Source of the DNA: Noviherbaspirillum soli
GTDB taxonomy: Bacteria > Pseudomonadota > Gammaproteobacteria > Burkholderiales > Burkholderiaceae_D
DNA length: 64,000 nucleotides
Assembly: GCF_015352955.1 (NCBI RefSeq)
Contig: NZ_JACYOX010000001.1
Coordinates: 248,001 to 312,000 of the forward strand
Reading direction: 5' to 3'
The notes below the pieces were generated by a model that was not told where the DNA came from, did no database searches, and saw nothing but the letters and a program-made list of their open reading frames with translations. Positions 16,109 to 24,431 of this stretch are shown in pieces. Made by a program: the position numbers and the translations under genes. The first letter of the stretch is position 1; each line of letters opens with the position of its first letter.

Positions 16109-17299
16109 TCAGGCCGTCCAGCCGCTTTCCGATACGATTTTCCAGTGCCCGGCTTCGCGGCCCCAGTACTGCCGCTTGCGGATCGACGAGCGCTTGCCGC
16201 CCGACACCGCATCCATCGTGAACGTGGCCACGATCAGTTCCTCGCCCGGATAACGGAACAGGCTCAGCTCGCGCAGCGCCAGCGCTGGCTTGTTCATCTG
16301 CTGGATGCCTTTCTGCTGGCGCGCCAGCCAGTCGTCCAGCGTGTCGGCCTGCTCGCTGCGGAAGCGGCTGGCATAGTGGCGCCGCAGCTGGTCGAGGTCC
16401 TGCAATTGCAGCGCCGAGCGCCAGTTCTCGACCATCGCCTGCGCCTGCACGCGCTCGGCGTCGACCTGCTGGCGCGGCACGAACTCGGCGTCGCGCGCAA
16501 TCACGACCGGCGTCTTGTTGACCTCGACCCCGGCATAGACCTGGCGCAGGTCGGGATTGGTGAGGACCACGCAGCCGTCGGACGACAGGGGCGGCCGGCT
16601 GTAGTTGCGTGACGGCGTGCCGTGCAGCCAGATGCCCGATCCTTCCCGGCCCTGCAATTTGTCCCATTCGTTCGGATAGCTCAAGGGCAGCGCGCCGACG
16701 CCATAGAAGTCCGGCAGGCGGTAGCCCGCCAGCCGGCTGGTAATGTAGTACACGCCCAGCGGCGTCTTCTGGTCGCCTTCCCTCTGCTTGTTGATGCCCA
16801 GCTTGCCCTGGCTGATATAGAAGTCCTGCAGGAAGCGCAGTTCGCCCTGGCGGTTTTCATAGACGTACAGCCGGGAACGGTGTGCATCCACCACCAGCAC
16901 CCGCTTCTGGTCGGAACGCAGCTGCAGCACCGCGCGCGGCACCCTGGACGGATCGGGCCGCTCGGTGAGGGCCCTGATGCGCGCCATGGCTTCCTGCCTG
17001 AGGTCGGCAAGCGCCTCGGGCGCAGCCCCTTCGACCGCGCCGATCCGGTCGACAGGCCGGGTTTGCATCATCAGCAGGTCGCCGCGCACCAGGTGGCCGA
17101 GCTGGAAGTTGGGATAGGCGTTCACCAGCGCATCGGCCTTGGCCAGCGCGTCGCGCAGGTGCCGGTTGCCAAGGTCCTTGTACACCGCGATGAGCATCTG
17201 GTCCGGGTCCGTCCGGCCTGCGCCCGCGGCCGGCGCGACCGGCAGCAATGCGCTTGCGGCGGCCAGGCAGCAGCCCAGGAATCGTGTGCGCAATCCCAT
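16109..17299 (-). CDS. L,D-transpeptidase with C-terminal NTF2/Cds6-like domain
   Basis: 396 residues: signal peptide (about 1-27, ending AGA), a helical leader, a YkuD L,D-transpeptidase domain and a C-terminal NTF2-like domain (about 290-396). The catalytic signature is present: HGTPSRNY, then SSDGCVVL with the nucleophile near Cys243. Such enzymes form 3-3 peptidoglycan cross-links or attach proteins to murein in the periplasm. The tail (VENWRSALQLQDLDQLRRHY onward) resembles the end of the upstream TPR protein, to which this gene is coupled by a 4-base ATGA overlap. The two products probably act together on the wall. Confidence 0.9.
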   Translation of the reverse strand: MGLRTRFLGCCLAAASALLPVAPAAGAGRTDPDQMLIAVYKDLGNRHLRDALAKADALVNAYPNFQLGHLVRGDLLMMQTRPVDRIGAVEGAAPEALADLRQEAMARIRALTERPDPSRVPRAVLQLRSDQKRVLVVDAHRSRLYVYENRQGELRFLQDFYISQGKLGINKQREGDQKTPLGVYYITSRLAGYRLPDFYGVGALPLSYPNEWDKLQGREGSGIWLHGTPSRNYSRPPLSSDGCVVLTNPDLRQVYAGVEVNKTPVVIARDAEFVPRQQVDAERVQAQAMVENWRSALQLQDLDQLRRHYASRFRSEQADTLDDWLARQQKGIQQMNKPALALRELSLFRYPGEELIVATFTMDAVSGGKRSSIRKRQYWGREAGHWKIVSESGWTA

Positions 17300-18525
17300 C
17301 AACTGCTCGTGCGTTCCTGTTTGATCAGCCACCTGCCGCGCTGGCGTTCCAGTTCCAGCGTCTTGCGGCTGGTTGCGCTGAGGCGGTCGGACACATAGCT
17401 CTGGCGGAAATGCACGATGGCGGTACTGCCTTCGGTGGTCACCTGCGGCTTGTCGATATCGACCTTGATGCGTCCCTTGCCGGCGATGCGCTGCTGGCGC
17501 TCTTCCATCCATGCCTTGCGGCTGATGCCACCAGCCGGATCGAAGTCGGAGGCGTAATGGGCCAGATAGGCCTGTACGTCGCGGGCGCTCCAGGCCTTGG
17601 CCCAGCTCTGCACCGCGCTCAGCACAGCTTCCCGTTCGGCGGCGGCTTCCTGCGCGGCACGCGCCCTGGTATCGGGTTTTTCGGCCTTGTCGGCCTTGGC
17701 CATGCGCACCGGCGGCTCGGCACGCCTGGCATCCGCCCGCGCCGGTTCCGGCCGCGGCGGCACTGCCTCGCGCGGCGCCGCGGCCGCCGGCCTGGACTCG
17801 GCCTTGGCCACCGGCGCGGCAGGTTTGGTTTCCACGGGTGCGGTGGCAATGATCGTGACCGCAGGCGGCGCAGCTTTGCCGGGCGCGACCGCTATCGGCG
17901 CTGGGGCTGGCGATGCCGGAGGCTGCGGTGCGGCTGCCTGGGTTGCTGCGGCAGCGACTGGCGCTGCCGCCACCACCGGGCTCACTGCCAGCGACGCAGA
18001 CTGGGCCCCCGGCATGGTCAGGTTTCGCACCAGCGCAAGCTGGGCCGGCGCCGGCTTGCCGGGCTGGATCTGCAGGGCCTTGTCATAGGCCTGGCTGGCC
18101 AGGCGTGCATGGACGTCACCCAGATTGTCGAAAACGGTGGCATAGGCCGGATGCGTGCGCAGCGCCTTGTCCAGCGCTGCCCTGGCCTTGTCGTACTGGC
18201 CGGCCGCGGCATACAGCACCGCCAGGTTGTTGTAGGGCTCGGGCAGCTTCGGATAGTCCTGGGTCAGCTTGCTGAAGATGGCAATCGCATCCGCCGGCCT
18301 GGTCTCGGAGAGCATCACGCCTTTCATGAAGCGCATCTGCGCGTCAGCCGGCTGTTTCGCCAGCAGCGCGTCGATGCGCCTGAGCGCTTCCTCACCCTGG
18401 CCGCTGCGGGCAAGCCGCGCAATGTCGGCAGCGTCGTCCGCCTGCGCCGCGCCGACGCCAAGCAGCAGCGCCAGCAAGGGCGGGACGAGAAAGCGGAACC
18501 GGGACGGCGGGAAAAACGAACTCAT
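17299..18525 (-). CDS. TPR protein with Pro/Ala linker and C-terminal NTF2/Cds6-like domain
   Basis: 408 residues. A signal peptide (about 1-30, cleavage near AQA) leads to a TPR region (about 30-170, with GQGEEALRRIDALLAKQP and PEPYNNLAVLYAAAGQYDKA). A long low-complexity Ala/Pro/Lys linker (about 185-300) follows, then a C-terminal domain (VQSWAKAWSARDVQAYLAHY, SRKAWMEERQQRI) of the same type as the tail of the coupled L,D-transpeptidase. A periplasmic location and a scaffold role for the transpeptidase are inferred from the signal, the TPRs and the 4-base overlap. The linker's composition is typical of wall-spanning spacers. Confidence 0.85.
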   Translation of the reverse strand: MSSFFPPSRFRFLVPPLLALLLGVGAAQADDAADIARLARSGQGEEALRRIDALLAKQPADAQMRFMKGVMLSETRPADAIAIFSKLTQDYPKLPEPYNNLAVLYAAAGQYDKARAALDKALRTHPAYATVFDNLGDVHARLASQAYDKALQIQPGKPAPAQLALVRNLTMPGAQSASLAVSPVVAAAPVAAAATQAAAPQPPASPAPAPIAVAPGKAAPPAVTIIATAPVETKPAAPVAKAESRPAAAAPREAVPPRPEPARADARRAEPPVRMAKADKAEKPDTRARAAQEAAAEREAVLSAVQSWAKAWSARDVQAYLAHYASDFDPAGGISRKAWMEERQQRIAGKGRIKVDIDKPQVTTEGSTAIVHFRQSYVSDRLSATSRKTLELERQRGRWLIKQERTSS

Positions 18526-18653
18526 CAGGCGTAGTGTGCGGAAAAAACCGGTATGGTACACCGGCAACGCCGCCGCCGGTCGCGTTCTTGCCTGGCCGGT
18601 CGCAGGCATGCCGATTCGACGAGCGGCGAGGCGACGCGGCCGCGCCGCCAGCC

Positions 18654-19556
18654 TCAGCGCTCGATGAATTCCCGGATCAACTGGTTGATGCGCGCCGGCT
18701 GCTCATGGACGACCCAGTGGCTGCCTTCGGGTATGCGGGTCAGGTCCAGGTCCTGCACCACATTCTCCAGCCCGTCGAGCAGGCCCTTGGGCAGCGCCAT
18801 GTCGCTTTCGCCCCAGATCACCTTGGTCGGCACGCGAATGGTGAAGTCTTCCGGCTTCATCTGCGACTCCAGGCGGGCCGGGCCTGCATTGCCTTCGGTC
18901 GGCGGATGCAGCGGCGAGGCGCGGTAGTAATTGACGCCGCCGGTCAGGCCGCGCGCCCAGCACGCGTGGTACTTTGCCCTGGTCTCGCCGGTAAACCAGG
19001 GCGCCGGCGACTTGCCCATGCCGGTCAGGAAGCCTTCCATCATGGCGAAATCATTCTGGGCCAGCGCCTTCTCCGAACCATCTGCGCGCAGCCAGTTCAT
19101 GTAGGCGCTGGCGGCCTGCTGCGCCGGGTCGTTCGCCAGCGCCTTCATGAACAGATAAGGATGCGGCGCGTTGACGATCACCAGCTTTTCCAGCATTGCC
19201 GGCAGCGCCAGCGCGAAGCTCCAGGCGATCGCGCCGCCCCAGTCATGCGCCACCATGATGCAGCGGTCGTAGCCGAGCGCGTTGATCAGCAGCTTCAGGT
19301 CATCGATGATGAGCCTGGCCTTGTACTGGGCCGGGTCGGACGGCATGTCCGACAGGTTGAAGCCGCGCAGGTCCGGCGCGACGGCGTAATACTGCTGGCC
19401 GAACTCGGCCAGCTGCTCGTGCCACTCGTACCAGAACTCCGGAAAGCCGTGCACGAACAGCACCAGCGGACGGCCGGGATCGCCGGCGCTGGCGTAATGC
19501 AGGCGGGTGCCGTTGGAGAGGCTGGCGTATTGCTCGGTCTTGATGGCGGCGGACAT
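18654..19556 (-). CDS. Alpha/beta hydrolase, epoxide hydrolase/haloalkane dehalogenase type
   Basis: 300 residues of alpha/beta hydrolase fold. The oxyanion motif HGFPEFWYEW and the nucleophile elbow AHDWGG (an Asp nucleophile) are those of soluble epoxide hydrolases and fluoroacetate dehalogenases. The third acidic residue lies near WGESDMAL and the catalytic His in PEGSHWVVHEQP. It is the last gene of the minus-strand catabolic block, 45 bases after the upstream SDR gene. It may open an epoxide formed during breakdown of a cyclic or unsaturated substrate; the substrate cannot be read from sequence. Confidence 0.88.
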   Translation of the reverse strand: MSAAIKTEQYASLSNGTRLHYASAGDPGRPLVLFVHGFPEFWYEWHEQLAEFGQQYYAVAPDLRGFNLSDMPSDPAQYKARLIIDDLKLLINALGYDRCIMVAHDWGGAIAWSFALALPAMLEKLVIVNAPHPYLFMKALANDPAQQAASAYMNWLRADGSEKALAQNDFAMMEGFLTGMGKSPAPWFTGETRAKYHACWARGLTGGVNYYRASPLHPPTEGNAGPARLESQMKPEDFTIRVPTKVIWGESDMALPKGLLDGLENVVQDLDLTRIPEGSHWVVHEQPARINQLIREFIER

Positions 19557-19601
19557 GGCGGCTCCTGGTGAAGTGAATGGCAGAACGGCAAAGCGCGTGT
19601 T

Positions 19602-20504
19602 TCAGCCCTTGAGCTTCTCGCGCAGCATCTCGCGGATGTGGGGCGCGGCCGCATAGGGATCGCCGGGATTCTTCTGCTGGATGATTTCCTCCATGCGCTG
19701 CTGCACATTGCCCAGCGCGCCGGGATGGGAATAAATATAGAAGCGGTCATCGCGGATGGCGTCGAAGGTCCATTCCGCCACCTGCACCGCCGATACCTTG
19801 CCCGAGCCGACCGCCTTGTCCGACATGGCCTGGGCGGCGCGCTGGCTGGCCGTTGGCGGCGCGTCCTGCTTCAGGTCGTCCGGACGGTTGCGGTGCGAAG
19901 CCGATATGCCGGTCGGCACGAAGTAAGGACACAGCACCGACGCGCCGATCGGCGCGTCCACCAGCTTCAGGTCCTGGTACAGCGACTCCGACAGCGACAC
20001 CACGGCATGCTTGGAGACGTTGTAGATGCCCATGGTCGGCGCATTGAGCAGGCCGGCCATCGAGGCCGTGTTGACGATGTGTCCCTGGTAGCTCGAATCC
20101 CTGCTGGCGCATTCCAGCATCAGCGGCGTGAAGATGCGCACGCCATGGATCACGCCCCACAGGTTCACGCCCAGCACCCATTCCCAGTCGGCCTGCGAGT
20201 TTTCCCATACCAGGCCGCCGGCGCCGACGCCGGCATTGTTGAACAGCAGGTGCACCGCGCCGAAGGCACGCATGGCCTCGTCGGCCAGCGCCTGCACTTC
20301 CGCGGCATGGCGCACGTCGCAGCGCAGCGCCGTCACCTGGGCGCCCTGCTGGGCCAGTTCGGCGCGGGCGGCTTCGAGCGCGTCCTGCTGCACGTCGGCC
20401 AGCACCAGCTTCATGCCCAGCCGTGCGCCGATGTTGGCGAATTCCCGGCCGAAGCCGCTCGCTGCGCCGGTGATGACGGCAACCTTGTTCTCGAATGTAT
20501 GCAT
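19602..20504 (-). CDS. Short-chain dehydrogenase/reductase
   Basis: 300-residue classical-type SDR. The Rossmann motif TGAASGFG (TGxxxGxG), the NNAGVG strand, the catalytic Ser region NTASMAGLL and the YNVSK active site (YxxxK) are all present. The extended C-terminus (about 60 residues past the core, with RFYIYSHPGAL) is common in SDRs of catabolic clusters. It probably oxidises or reduces a hydroxy/oxo intermediate. It sits between the GST-like gene and the epoxide hydrolase-like gene. Confidence 0.9.
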   Translation of the reverse strand: MHTFENKVAVITGAASGFGREFANIGARLGMKLVLADVQQDALEAARAELAQQGAQVTALRCDVRHAAEVQALADEAMRAFGAVHLLFNNAGVGAGGLVWENSQADWEWVLGVNLWGVIHGVRIFTPLMLECASRDSSYQGHIVNTASMAGLLNAPTMGIYNVSKHAVVSLSESLYQDLKLVDAPIGASVLCPYFVPTGISASHRNRPDDLKQDAPPTASQRAAQAMSDKAVGSGKVSAVQVAEWTFDAIRDDRFYIYSHPGALGNVQQRMEEIIQQKNPGDPYAAAPHIREMLREKLKG

Positions 20505-20575
20505 GTTGTCTCCTTTGTCTGTGCGCCTCCGCCGGCGCTCTTGTCAGGCGGCCGCGGAGGCCCGCCTTTTTTTTG

Positions 20576-21502
20576 CTAGGCCCGCCGCAGCTGATAGCCG
20601 ATGCGCGGGAAATGCACCACCACGGTTCCGGCCCGCTCGTCCTCGCGCCGCACCGCATACTCGATCTCGCTGGCGGCAACCAGTTCGCCCGCCACCGGGT
20701 CCTGCGCATAATCGGTCGGCGTCACCGTCACCGGCGTGCCGAGCGGAATGCCATGGGTATCGACGAAGCTTGTGTCCGGCGCTGCCGGCTCGGCCGTGCG
20801 CGCCATCTGCAATGCCTCTTCAGCACTCAACTTTTCAGGCGGCGCCAGCGGGATGGCCTCGATGGCGCTCATCCAGTTCCGCAAGCGCGGGAACTGGTCG
20901 AGTATGCCGGCCACCGCCTTGGCATTGCGCACGAACCAGAGGCAATGGTAGACCGAGAAGTCGGCGATGCTGGGCTGTTCGCCCAGCAGCCACGACTGGC
21001 CGCCGGCCAGCATGTCATCCAGCCAGCGCAGATACTGCGGCAGCGCCGCCGCGGCATCGGCGGGATGCATGCGCGGCGCATTGCCGCGCATCGCGGCGCG
21101 GTCGGCGCTGAAGGCCTGCATCTGCTCCGGCGTCAGGTGGCCGAACAGGCTCTGGACGCCGGCCGGCTGGAACACATAGGGAATCACGGTCCAGAACAGG
21201 GTGCTGTCGGCCCACTGTGCCAGCAGCCTGGCCTGCCCTGCCACCGGCGCCGGATACAGGCCGGGCGATGGCGCGATACGGTCCAGCACGGCGCAGATCA
21301 GCGCGGTGTCGCAGTAGACGTCGGCGCCGATCTGCATCACCGGCGTGCGGCGGTAGCCGCCGGTCAGCGGCAGCAGATCGGGCTTGGGCATGATCACCGG
21401 GATGATCACCGACTTCCACGGCAGCTTCTTCCAGGCCAGCACGCGCCTGACCTTTTCCGCGAACGGCGATGTCGGATAGTGATGCAGGATGATGTCGGTC
21501 AT
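20576..21502 (-). CDS. GST-like protein with C-terminal extension
   Basis: 308 residues. The first 220 form a glutathione transferase fold (HHYPTSPFAEKVRRVLAWKK with a Ser/Cys-type start; YRRTPVMQIGADVYCDTALI; WLLGEQPSIADFSVYH). The last 85 residues (from about DTSFVDTHGIPLGTPVTV) are an added small beta-rich domain not found in ordinary GSTs. The ATG at 21502 begins MTDIILHHY, the natural start of the thioredoxin strand. The neighbouring MDR reductase gene ends 11 bases away. A role in isomerisation or thiol-dependent steps of the pathway is inferred from context only. Confidence 0.85.
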   Translation of the reverse strand: MTDIILHHYPTSPFAEKVRRVLAWKKLPWKSVIIPVIMPKPDLLPLTGGYRRTPVMQIGADVYCDTALICAVLDRIAPSPGLYPAPVAGQARLLAQWADSTLFWTVIPYVFQPAGVQSLFGHLTPEQMQAFSADRAAMRGNAPRMHPADAAAALPQYLRWLDDMLAGGQSWLLGEQPSIADFSVYHCLWFVRNAKAVAGILDQFPRLRNWMSAIEAIPLAPPEKLSAEEALQMARTAEPAAPDTSFVDTHGIPLGTPVTVTPTDYAQDPVAGELVAASEIEYAVRREDERAGTVVVHFPRIGYQLRRA

Positions 21503-21513
21503 GGCGCGCCGTC

Positions 21514-22509
21514 TCAGGACAGCTTGACCAGTTGCTTGCCGAAGTTCCTGCCCTTGAGCAGGCCAATGAAGGCCTCCGGCGCGGCGGCCAGCCCATCGGC
21601 CACCGACTCGCGGAACTTCAGCTTGCCGCCGCCGACGAGTTCGCCCAGTTCCTGCAGCCCCTGCGGCCAGAGCTCGGGATGCTCGGAGACGATGAAGCCG
21701 CGCATCGACAGCCGCATCGTCAGGAAGGTGCGCAGGTTGTTCAGCACCATGGGCTCGCCGTCGTAGCCGGCGATCAGGCCGCACAGCGCGATGCGGCCGA
21801 AAGGATTCATGCGGGCGACGCAGGCGTCGAAGATCTCGCCGCCGACATTCTCGAAAATGGCATCGATGCCGTCCGGCGTGGCCGCCTTCAGGTCTTGCGC
21901 CAGGTTGCCGGCCTTGTAGTCGACGCAGGCATCGAAGCCCAGTTCATTGACCACGTAGGCGCACTTTTCCGGGCCGCCGGCAATGCCGACCGCGCGGCAG
22001 CCACGCAGCTTGGCCAGCTGGCCGACCACGCTGCCGACCGCGCCGCTGGCAGCCGACACGACGATGGTCTCGCCCGCCTTGGGCTGCATGATCTGGGTCA
22101 GGCCATACCACGCGGTCATGCCCGGCATGCCGACCGAGCCGAGGTAGGCCGACAGCGGCACCGGGCCATCCTTGACCCGGCGCAGGCCGGCGCCGTCGGA
22201 CACGCCCATCTCGGACCAGCCGAGCATGCCGACAACCTTGTCGCCCACCGCGAATTTCGGGTTCTTCGATTCGACCACTTCGCCGACCGTGCCGCCCACC
22301 ATCACCGCGCCGATCGCCTGCGGCGCGGCGTAGCTCTTCACGTCCTCCATGCGCATGCGCATGTACGGGTCGAGCGACAGGTAGTGATTGCGGATCAGCA
22401 CCTGGCCGTCGCTGATGGACGGCACCGGTACCTGCTCCAGCCGGAAGTTGTCGGGGCTGACGTGTCCCTGGGGACGGGATGCGAGGACGATCTGCTGATA
22501 GGTGCTCAT
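21514..22509 (-). CDS. NADP-dependent oxidoreductase, MDR superfamily (zinc-independent)
   Basis: 331 residues of the leukotriene B4 dehydrogenase/YncB branch, which reduces alpha,beta-unsaturated ketones or acyl derivatives with NADPH. Visible blocks are LSLDPYMRMRM, GGTVGEVVESKNPKFAVGD, GMTAWYGLTQI, the cofactor motif SAASGAVGSVVGQLAK (AxxGxxG), FENVGGEIFDA and GRIALCGLIAGY. The catalytic Zn ligands of alcohol dehydrogenases are absent. Lies between the thioesterase and GST-like genes and is probably co-transcribed with them. Confidence 0.92.
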   Translation of the reverse strand: MSTYQQIVLASRPQGHVSPDNFRLEQVPVPSISDGQVLIRNHYLSLDPYMRMRMEDVKSYAAPQAIGAVMVGGTVGEVVESKNPKFAVGDKVVGMLGWSEMGVSDGAGLRRVKDGPVPLSAYLGSVGMPGMTAWYGLTQIMQPKAGETIVVSAASGAVGSVVGQLAKLRGCRAVGIAGGPEKCAYVVNELGFDACVDYKAGNLAQDLKAATPDGIDAIFENVGGEIFDACVARMNPFGRIALCGLIAGYDGEPMVLNNLRTFLTMRLSMRGFIVSEHPELWPQGLQELGELVGGGKLKFRESVADGLAAAPEAFIGLLKGRNFGKQLVKLS

Positions 22510-22560
22510 GAGTACTCCGCCTGATGGATTTGACTGCAAATGAAACTGCGGGAAACCGGT

Positions 22561-23001
22561 TCAGCCCTTCTCGATGCGGGGGCCGGCGTCGGTGCGCTTC
22601 AAAAACTTGAATGTGCCCATGGACTTGGCCACCAGCCGTTCCCCATCCCACAGCTCGCCTTCGCAGAAGCACATGGTGCGGGAACGGTGGAAGGCGTGGC
22701 CACGGGCGACGATGCGGCCGCCGGCCTTGCCGCCCGGCTCCATGAAACTGGTCTTCATCTCGATGGTGACGCCGCCGCGGGCTTCCGGGTCGAGCGAGCG
22801 GCCGGCCATGGACATCACCACATCCAGCAGCGTCATCACCACGCCGCCATGGGTCACATGCCAGCTGTTCATATGGCGCGGCTGCAGCGTCAGCGCGATC
22901 TCGGCGCGGCCATCCCCCATGCCGTGGAACTCGACGCCGAGGTCGTGCAGGAACGGGATTTCAGACGGGAACGGCTGCTGTTTCGGGGTGAACGCCGTCA
23001 T
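22561..23001 (-). CDS. PaaI family hotdog thioesterase
   Basis: 146 residues. The PaaI signature is present: WHVTHGGVVMTLLDVVM, with the conserved H-G-G (T/H-x-x-HGG) and the catalytic Asp on the long helix. KTSFMEPG follows, as does the CFCEGELWD strand. It should hydrolyse an acyl-CoA, relieving CoA trapping by stalled pathway intermediates. Its ATG overlaps the stop of the upstream SDR by one base (TGATG), so translation is coupled. Confidence 0.9.
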   Translation of the reverse strand: MTAFTPKQQPFPSEIPFLHDLGVEFHGMGDGRAEIALTLQPRHMNSWHVTHGGVVMTLLDVVMSMAGRSLDPEARGGVTIEMKTSFMEPGGKAGGRIVARGHAFHRSRTMCFCEGELWDGERLVAKSMGTFKFLKRTDAGPRIEKG

Positions 23002-23786
23002 CAGTGCACCGACGACACGCCGCCGTCGACGGCGAGGATCTGGCCGGTGATGTGCTTGCCGGCGTCGGAGGCGAACAGCAGCGCCGCGCCCTTCAGGTCT
23101 TCGTCGTCGCCGATGCGCTGCAGCGGCGCGCGCTTGGCCAGGTTCTCCTCGCCGCGCTGCTCCAGGATGCCCTTGGTCATCCTGGACGGGAAGAAGCCCG
23201 GCGCCAGCGCATTGACCGTGATGTTGTGACGGCCCCATTCGCCGGCCAGGGTGCGGGTGAAGTTCACCACAGCGCCCTTGGAGGTGTTGTAGGCGATGGT
23301 CTGCATCGAGTCCGGGCCGTTGCCGGACAGGCCGGCGATGGAGGCGACATTGACGATGCGGCCGTACTTGCGCGGAATCATCGACTGCTTGCCCACTTCC
23401 CGCGACAGCAGGAAGATGCTGCGGATGTTCAGGTTCATCACCTTGTCCCAGGCTTCGGTCGGATAGTCCTGGGCTGGCGCGCCCCAGGTGGCGCCGGCAT
23501 TGTTGACCAGGATGTCGATGTGGCCAAGTCGCTTCATGGCCTCGGCCACCAGCGGGCCGACCGCTTCCTCGCGCGACAGGTCGGCGGCAATGGCGCTGGC
23601 TTCGATGCCGCGCGACTTCAGGTGCGCCACTGCTTCGTCGAGATCGGATTGCTTGCGCGAGGACAGCACCAGGGTGGCGCCCTGCTCGCCGAGCGCTTCA
23701 GCGATCTGCAGGCCGAGGCCGCGCGAGCCGCCGGTGATCAGGGCGGTCTTGCCCTTGAGGTCGAATAACTGTTGGGTGGTTCTCAT
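23001..23786 (-). CDS. SDR family oxidoreductase (3-oxoacyl reductase/gluconate dehydrogenase-like)
   Basis: 261-residue SDR with GGSRGLGL as the nucleotide loop (TGGSRGLG), the NNAGATWG strand, the catalytic Ser in NVASIAGLS, the YNTSK active site, and the terminal TGQILAVDGG typical of the FabG-like branch. It likely oxidises a 3-hydroxyacyl-CoA or a similar intermediate in the pathway. I start it at 23786 (MRTTQQLFDLKGKTALITGG), with a purine-rich AGGAGACAAG just before. Coupled to the following PaaI gene. Confidence 0.9.
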   Translation of the reverse strand: MRTTQQLFDLKGKTALITGGSRGLGLQIAEALGEQGATLVLSSRKQSDLDEAVAHLKSRGIEASAIAADLSREEAVGPLVAEAMKRLGHIDILVNNAGATWGAPAQDYPTEAWDKVMNLNIRSIFLLSREVGKQSMIPRKYGRIVNVASIAGLSGNGPDSMQTIAYNTSKGAVVNFTRTLAGEWGRHNITVNALAPGFFPSRMTKGILEQRGEENLAKRAPLQRIGDDEDLKGAALLFASDAGKHITGQILAVDGGVSSVH

Positions 23787-23872
23787 CTTGTCTCCTTGTG
23801 ACTCGTCGAGTCGTCTTTGTTTGAATGGCGGGGATGCGTCGCCGCTCCCGGTGTCATGTAGGGCTGGCCGAT

Positions 23873-23903
23873 GGTGCAATGCCCTTCGGGTATTGCACCC
23901 TAC
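23873..23903. repeat. Palindromic repeat copy A (REP-like)
   Basis: An imperfect hairpin: GGTGCAAT (23873-23880) pairs with ATTGCACC (23892-23899) around a CCC-TTC-GGG centre. It is followed by the CTAC flank shared by the other copies. Confidence 0.8.
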
Positions 23904-23927
23904 GCCACCGCAAACGTTTTAGCTGAC

Positions 23928-23960
23928 GTAGGGTGGAATACCCCGAAGGGGCATTCCACC
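23928..23960. repeat. Palindromic repeat copy B (REP-like, inverted orientation)
   Basis: Inverted relative to copy A and slightly diverged: GTAG flank, GGTGGAAT (23932-23939) pairing with ATTCCACC (23953-23960), and an enlarged CCCC-GAA-GGGG centre. The compensating changes in both arms suggest that the hairpin is conserved. Confidence 0.8.
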
Positions 23961-24012
23961 GTGGGACGCTTGCCAAAAACGCTAATTCGAAAAATTTCTT
24001 TCATCGACCAAT

Positions 24013-24043
24013 GGTGCAATGCCCTTCGGGTATTGCGCCCTAC
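24013..24043. repeat. Palindromic repeat copy C (REP-like)
   Basis: Same orientation as copy A and nearly identical, with one arm change (TATTGCGCCC for TATTGCACCC). It lies 14 bases before the end of the Dabb gene, so the three copies fill the gap between that gene and the SDR gene. Confidence 0.8.
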
Positions 24044-24057
24044 TGAATGAAAAGGTT

Positions 24058-24360
24058 TCAGATCTCATAATCCATGCACTGGCGCGCCTCGCGCACTGCG
24101 CCGATGAATGGCTTGAGCGCAACGTGCTGCGGATGCTCCTGGTAGGCATCGAGCGCGGCGCGGTCGGCGAATTCCGAGTACAGCACCACGTCATAGCTTG
24201 CTTCCAGGCCGGCCTGGGCCAGCGCCACCTCGAACTTCAGGATGCCGGGCACGATGCCGGCGCAGGCGTCGAGCAGTTCCTTCATCTTCAGCGCATTGGC
24301 TGCCCTGTCTGCGCCCTCGGCCTGGTCCTTCAGTTTCCACATCACGATGTGCTTCAGCAT
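24058..24360 (-). CDS. Dabb family (stress-responsive alpha/beta barrel) protein
   Basis: 100 residues, beginning MLKHIVMWKLKD, the standard Dabb opening. It is a dimeric ferredoxin-like barrel; the conserved segments DVVLYSEFADRAALDAYQ and HPQHVALKPFI are present. Family members include stress proteins and small cyclases or isomerases, so a role in the neighbouring catabolic pathway is possible but unproven. Encoded between the acyl-CoA dehydrogenase and the palindromic repeats. Confidence 0.9.
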   Translation of the reverse strand: MLKHIVMWKLKDQAEGADRAANALKMKELLDACAGIVPGILKFEVALAQAGLEASYDVVLYSEFADRAALDAYQEHPQHVALKPFIGAVREARQCMDYEI

Positions 24361-24431
24361 CGATGCTCCGTATCGTTTCATCTCTTGAATAAACGGCGCG
24401 AAAGCCCTGCCTGCCCACGCGCCGTCTGGCC

